DNA of 64,000 nt from Adineta vaga. Its lineage: Eukaryota > Rotifera. The translations under genes were made by a program, and so were the position numbers. Shown in pieces: positions 62,170 through 64,000 of this stretch. The stretch lies in the NCBI GenBank assembly GCA_021613535.1, contig CP075494.1, forward strand, positions 9,300,001 to 9,364,000. The letters are read 5' to 3'. The stretch's first letter is position 1. Each line of letters starts with the position of its first letter. The notes below the pieces were generated by a model. It was given only the letters and a program-made list of their open reading frames with translations, was not told the origin of the DNA and ran no database searches.

Positions 62170-64000
62170 TCATTCTTGAGTATGTGAAAGTTTTCGTGGA
62201 TCAAATGTAGGTGAATCTGGTGTACATGGTTGACAACTCAGATATCCCGATGTACTTATTGATGGATCATCTGTATCCGATGAATATCCAATTAAATCTG
62301 TACCAAAATATCGATCACCAAAATTACCCAAACCAGGACAAATAAAACCTGTTTCAGGATCGAGTTGAGTATCACATGCTGTTGTTACTATTTTCACTTT
62401 TGGGAACGCATATGCTACTGTGTGTATTCCTATTATTCAAATTCATAGATATTCAATAATGATCCTATACAAACAAACAGACCTTGTTTTGATACTAATA
62501 GTGAAAGTAGTGCGATTTTCTCTTCGGGAACATTGTGATCTAATAATACTCGTATGGCCATTAGTGCTGCCGCACCAGTTGCTAAAATAAAAATCATTTT
62601 AGATTAATCAAATTAGGAAAAAACAAATGATTGGAATACCAATCGTAGCATCAAGAATTAATACATAAGCATCAGCAATATCACGAGGTAATCGAAGATA
62701 ATGAAGCTAATAATTAGCAAGATGAAATAGGGTTGATGAATATTTTGAAAAAAAAGTGTAATATTTAGGTTTACTTCTGGTTCGCCCGTACGTTGATTTG
62801 TTTGAATTAAAATTTTTCCAATTTTTGCATTTTTATAAATTTCACTCAATGCAGGTTCTAAACATTCGCCAGCTCGAACAATCGATACACCACACACCTA
62901 GAAATATCTCTTTCATTTTCTTTTCAGTTTTAATTTATATTTACATCGGAATAGACATGTTTTTTTCCTAGATATAGAAGACCTTGTGGTGTTTCAACAG
63001 TAACATTCTAAAGAAGAAGAAAAACAAATTAATGAATAATCTCACAGATATGTTTTTTTAATAAAATTACCTCAAATGGTAACAACGATAGAGCATATTC
63101 AATCAAAATTCGCATCAGACGTTTTGAATAGAAAATAAATTCATCACGATCCGTCTCTTTATTTCTTTATTATGAAAAGAAAACACTTCATTTAAGAATT
63201 AAATCATAGAACTTACCGAATAATCGTATGTAGATATTTTACTTGCGCTGTCTGATCTATTATAAAGAATGTATCAGGCATTGGAGAATCATCAATTAAT
63301 TCAGATTGATGAAAAAGTTGTGTTCGAACTTTTACACCACGCTAAAAGAGAAGTGATGTCGAAATAGAATTATATTAGTGTTAAATAATTCCACCATATA
63401 CTTTATGTAGTTCACGATTCACATGTTGTATAATCAAATCAATAGCGATTTGATTTTCACCACCTAAGAATAGAATTATTCGTTTCTGTAGAAGAAAATT
63501 TAACATACTTACCTCTTGGAACAATTAAATCGGCATGAGTCATCGTTGGTGCAATGTAATGATCATAAGAAGGTTTAACAAAACGTGTATATTGTTGTAT
63601 AACACCTTCAATTTCTCTTCCACGTTCTGCAATATCTCGTTCAAGTCTTCGTGCTAGACGAATATCTGCGTCAGTATCCACAAATATTTTCATGTCCAAA
63701 ATCTATGAATAAAATAAAAAACAAATAAGTAGATCAATTGTTTTTTACAGATTGACTTACATCACGAAGTTCTTTATTGAAGAAAGCTAGAATACCTTCG
63801 AAGATGACTACATTAGCACCATAGAGTTTTTTCTATAAAACAAAAAATACATATTCAAGAAGGTATGTTTTTTAATAAAACTTACTGAATATGATTCACG
63901 AGAATGAGTAGTAAAATTGTACAATGGAATTTCCACCTAAAATGAAACTCATAGAAGATTCGTTGGTTCTGTTCCTATTGATTGCTCTTACTTGTTTGCC
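62170..64000 (-). CDS. UCKL1: Uridine-cytidine kinase-like 1 (3' part; runs off the window)
   Basis: Pyrimidine-salvage protein that joins a uridine-kinase domain to a uracil-phosphoribosyltransferase-like domain. The gene enters from beyond 64000; the P-loop end is missing. Visible kinase parts: [77 protein letters not shown] and ADLIVPRG. The UPRT-like half shows [87 protein letters not shown] and [13 protein letters not shown] near the C-terminus, which ends PRKLSHTQE. The UPRT signature (D-A-T-I-A-T-G, where active UPRTs have D-P-M-L-A-T-G) is changed, as in other UCKL1 proteins, so the second domain may not be catalytic. Confidence 0.92.

Overview
The window is AT-rich, gene-dense animal nuclear DNA. 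Genes are split by many very short GT..AG introns (mostly 50-120 bases). The gene content is metazoan: condensin, an axonemal dynein light chain, NRBP-type pseudokinase, sperm-type Na+/H+ exchanger, neuronal calcium sensor, rhodopsin-like receptors. Four things together suggest a bdelloid rotifer: compact genes, a receptor family with an ERH motif in place of DRY, a short interstitial tract matching the telomere hexamer known from bdelloids (TGTGGG), and a 71-residue protein resembling fungal glucose-repressible Grg1/Ccg-1. The assignment is inference; no mitochondrial or rRNA sequence is present to settle it.

Layout. 1-9.4 kb is gene-poor and decayed: a polyamine-oxidase-like gene (+), a dead mariner transposase (-), two inverted copies of a small terminal-repeat element, a probable decayed multi-exon gene and a truncated receptor pseudogene. 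9.4-20.1 kb is dense: ankyrin protein (+), SLC35E-type transporter (+), NOP56 (-), ARPC4 (+), alternative oxidase (+), Grg1-like protein (+). 20.7-31 kb (all -) holds a sperm-type Na+/H+ exchanger, a single laminin-G protein, a C1orf87-like EF-hand protein and a short hypothetical gene. 32.6-37.3 kb holds a small membrane protein (+), proteasome ATPase PSMC3/Rpt5 (-) and a type II membrane protein of glycosyltransferase appearance (-). 38.6-49 kb holds a condensin-G-like HEAT protein (+), NRBP (-) and DNAL1 (+). 49.5-53.8 kb (+) holds a Ly6-type GPI-anchored protein and a tightly spaced run of a tiny membrane ORF and two tandem acyl-protein thioesterases that looks like an operon. 54-64 kb (-) holds a DUF389 membrane protein, an intact receptor, a recoverin-family calcium sensor, a PDCD7/U11-59K-like protein and the 3' part of UCKL1, which runs off the right edge.

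Most genes are independent housekeeping or ciliary/signalling genes. The most interesting points are: the Grg1-like gene with a rotifer-style intron and a TATA box, lying just downstream of alternative oxidase; the thioesterase operon-like array with acceptor-like sites before each start; the inverted telomere-like hexamer tract; a sperm-type exchanger whose S4 helix lacks the usual arginines; and the pair of CCCAGG-ended elements.
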